15,630 nt of DNA from Rhodocyclaceae bacterium (GTDB lineage Bacteria; Pseudomonadota; Gammaproteobacteria; Burkholderiales; Rhodocyclaceae): the NCBI GenBank assembly GCA_013821865.1, contig PNJM01000027.1:1-15630 (forward strand), read 5' to 3'. A program made the position numbers and the translations under genes. Each line of letters begins with the position of its first letter. The stretch's first letter is position 1. Below are positions 14,408 through 15,630 of the stretch, piece by piece. Under the pieces are notes generated by a model that saw nothing but the letters and a program-made list of their open reading frames with translations, made no database searches and was not told the DNA's origin.

Positions 14408-14423
14408 AGCAACCGGCGTGCCA
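14408..14423 (-). promoter_or_regulatory. Sigma-54 promoter of nasA
   Basis: On the minus strand TGGCACG (14423-14417), CCGG, TTGCT (14412-14408) is a full match to the -24/-12 consensus. With C at 14409 as -12, transcription starts near 14397, only about 4 nt before the nasA ATG (14393). It matches the nrtA promoter heptamer and pentamer exactly. Confidence 0.8.
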
Positions 14424-14484
14424 GCGTCCTGTCGCCTGGTCGGAGAACAAGGCTGGGTGCGGATTGGCAGGTTTTTCTCCCGAG

Positions 14485-14521
14485 CGGCAGGCGCCGCCAC
14501 GGGGCGGCGGATGGCCTGCCG
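14485..14521. repeat. Nested hairpin between the nasA promoter and its enhancer
   Basis: The outer arms CGGCAGGC (14485-14492) and GCCTGCCG (14514-14521) enclose an inner stem GCCGCC (14493-14498)/GGCGGC (14503-14508) with a 4-nt loop and a 5-nt asymmetry. No suitable T-tract follows on either strand (the T run at 14472-14476 is on the wrong side), so it is not a terminator. It directly abuts the NtrC-like site and could affect DNA topology or be part of the 5' UTR of the rightward gene. Function unknown. Confidence 0.45.
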
Positions 14522-14538
14522 TGCATCAGGATGGTGCG
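14522..14538. promoter_or_regulatory. NtrC-like enhancer dyad upstream of nasA
   Basis: TGCATC (14522-14527), N5, GGTGCG (14533-14538) matches 10 of 12 positions of TGCACC-N5-GGTGCA. Its centre is about 133 bp upstream of the predicted nasA start, nearly the same distance as the nrtA dyad. A further half site GGTGCG occurs at 14456-14461. Confidence 0.6.
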
Positions 14539-14599
14539 CGAAATCGATGCCGCCGATCTGTGAGAAACTACGATCTTCCGAATCCCGACCCCATTGCAA

Positions 14600-15400
14600 A
14601 TGGAAGGCTTGGCGATCTGCCGCAAGGGCAGTTTCAAGGCGCGCGCCGTGCTCGTCGGCGAGCGCATCGACCTGCGCACCTGGGGCGGCGTGAACAGTCT
14701 CGCCACCAGCCCGCTGGCGGTGGAGGTGCAGGATGGCGGCGTCGCCGTGCTGTTCCGCTACGGCGTGGTGGTTTTCTTCGATGTCGCGCCGATGGAGGAA
14801 CTGGGCTTCCTCGACAAGCTGCGCCCCTATGTCGTGCGTCCCTATGACCATCCGGAAACGGAAGAGGTCGACGTCGCCGTCAATCCGGAGGCGCGCGACG
14901 GCGTCAGGCCGGGCGGAATCGCCTTCGAGGCGTGCTCGATGGAGCGCCTGCAGCTGGTGGCCGACATCCTCTCCAAGAGCGTGCTGCTGGCCCTCTACGA
15001 GGCGCGCGTCTCGGGCGAGTTCGACCGCGTCGAGCCGCTGGCCATGGAGCTGGAACAGAAGGGGCGCATCCCCGGCCAGGAGCGTGCCCTGCTGAAGGAC
15101 ATCGGCGCCATGCTGCTCATCGAGCAGCGCATGGTCGGGCGGGCCGAGATCAGCGAGAAGCCGGAGATCCTGTGGGACCATCCCGGCCTCGAAGGGCTGT
15201 TCGTGCGCCTGCAGGACGAGTTCGAGATCCGCGAGCGGCACCAGGCGCTGGAGCGCAAGCTCAATCTGCTCTCGCACACGGCGCAGAGCATCCTGGAACT
15301 GCTCTCCAGCCGCCACGCGCTGCGCGTCGAATGGTATATCGTCATCCTGATCGTCTTCGAGATCCTGCTTTCCCTGTATGAGATGTTCTTCAAGCACTGA
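14600..15400 (+). CDS. RMD1/DUF155-family protein with C-terminal membrane anchor
   Basis: This 266-residue protein of the DUF155 (RMD1/Sif2/YagE-type) family is known from bacteria and, in yeast and humans, from mitochondrial homologues; its biochemical role in bacteria is not established. The N-terminal part (AVLVGERIDLRTW ... VAVLFRYGVVVFFDV) is the typical beta-rich start. The middle has SKSVLLALYEARV followed by charged alpha-helical, partly coiled-coil sequence (~210-240). A single TM segment near the C-terminus (EWYIVILIVFEILLSLYEMFF) follows the usual family order. ATG 14600 is preferred; a TTG two codons earlier is possible. No clear Shine-Dalgarno sequence is seen. It is divergent from nasA and 33 bp ahead of the next gene, so those two may be co-transcribed. 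Confidence 0.85.
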   Translation: MEGLAICRKGSFKARAVLVGERIDLRTWGGVNSLATSPLAVEVQDGGVAVLFRYGVVVFFDVAPMEELGFLDKLRPYVVRPYDHPETEEVDVAVNPEARDGVRPGGIAFEACSMERLQLVADILSKSVLLALYEARVSGEFDRVEPLAMELEQKGRIPGQERALLKDIGAMLLIEQRMVGRAEISEKPEILWDHPGLEGLFVRLQDEFEIRERHQALERKLNLLSHTAQSILELLSSRHALRVEWYIVILIVFEILLSLYEMFFKH

Positions 15401-15433
15401 AATCAAAACCGCGCAACCCTGACGGAGGCATTC

Positions 15434-15630
15434 ATGAATATCGGATTTGTCGGGCTCGGCCTCATGGGCCGGCCCATGGCCATCAACATCGCCCGCGGCG
15501 GCCATACGCTGCACATCTGGGCGCGGCGCGCGGCGTCGCTGGAACCGTTCGCCCAGTTCGGCGCCCATGCCCATGTCAGCGCGGCGGAAGTGGCGCGCCA
15601 TGCCGACGTGGTGTTCACCTGCGTGGCCGA
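15434..15630 (+). CDS. 3-hydroxyisobutyrate dehydrogenase-like NAD(P)-binding protein, 5' part (runs off window)
   Basis: Only the first ~65 residues are present. They show the beta-hydroxyacid dehydrogenase opening MNIGFVGLGLMGRPMAINIARGG, with the dinucleotide motif GxGxMGxPM, followed by the second beta strand (LHIWAR) and the start of the strand that carries the VVFTCV segment. The family covers 3-hydroxyisobutyrate dehydrogenase, tartronate semialdehyde (2-hydroxy-3-oxopropionate) reductase and imine reductases, and the N-terminus cannot tell them apart. ATG 15434 follows GGAGG (15424-15428) with good spacing. Confidence 0.9.
   Translation, partial: MNIGFVGLGLMGRPMAINIARGGHTLHIWARRAASLEPFAQFGAHAHVSAAEVARHADVVFTCVA

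Noticed and set aside
14472..14521. Hairpin plus T run near the DUF155 gene considered as an intrinsic terminator
   Set aside because: The T run precedes the hairpin on the plus strand and is an A run after it on the minus strand, so the polarity is wrong for both directions.
13314..14693. Plus-strand open frame opposite nasA and across the nasA promoter (about 459 codons)
   Set aside because: Gly/Arg-rich shadow with no domain, and it overlaps the sigma-54 promoter and enhancer of nasA.
1..15630. CRISPR arrays, tRNA/rRNA genes, insertion sequences, phage genes
   Set aside because: No regularly spaced repeats, no tRNA-like cloverleaf noticed, and no transposase or integrase motifs in any plausible gene.

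Overview
The window is GC-rich (roughly two thirds G+C by eye) and looks like a chromosome segment of a betaproteobacterium, most plausibly of the Rhodocyclales (Azoarcus/Thauera/Dechloromonas-like). This rests on gene content, codon bias and protein style; no rRNA or marker gene is present, so the lineage is an inference.

Layout. Bases 1-1574 hold the C-terminal half of an RND efflux permease. Next comes an orphan membrane-bound hybrid histidine kinase with its own receiver (1632-4013). A 75-residue DUF2892 membrane protein (4114-4341) has a promoter whose -10 lies inside a perfect inverted repeat, and it ends in an intrinsic terminator. A CspA-type cold-shock gene faces it on the minus strand (4473-4679). 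From 4936 to 14538 lies a complete nitrate-assimilation island: nasT (ANTAR regulator), nrtA-nrtB-nrtD (nitrate ABC importer), nirB-nirD (NADH-nitrite reductase), and, convergent on the minus strand, nasA (assimilatory nitrate reductase). The right edge carries an RMD1/DUF155-family protein and the start of a 3-hydroxyisobutyrate-dehydrogenase-like gene.

How the island works. Nitrate would be imported by NrtABD, reduced to nitrite in the cytoplasm by NasA (Mo-bis-MGD, [4Fe-4S], C-terminal BFD-type [2Fe-2S]), and reduced to ammonium by NirBD (siroheme, FAD). Control is unusually legible. Three near-perfect sigma-54 promoters (TGGCAC[G/A]-N4-TTGCT) precede nasT, nrtA and nasA. The nrtA and nasA promoters each have an NtrC-like dyad about 125-133 bp upstream of the predicted start. 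The nrtA leader contains two adjacent hairpins with hexaloops AACGGC and AAGGGC (A1/G4, the ANTAR-protein signature). These are followed by a long intrinsic terminator that shares sequence with the second hairpin. This is the expected layout for NasT-dependent antitermination by the product of the neighbouring gene.

Main oddities. The sigma-54 promoters of nasT and nasA place the predicted transcription starts 0-4 nt from the initiation codons, with no Shine-Dalgarno sequence, which suggests leaderless or near-leaderless sigma-54 mRNAs. NasT has Glu where the phospho-acceptor Asp is expected, and no nasS partner is visible. The nrtB N-terminus appears to contain a translated palindromic insertion. 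No tRNA, rRNA, CRISPR, transposase or prophage feature was recognised.
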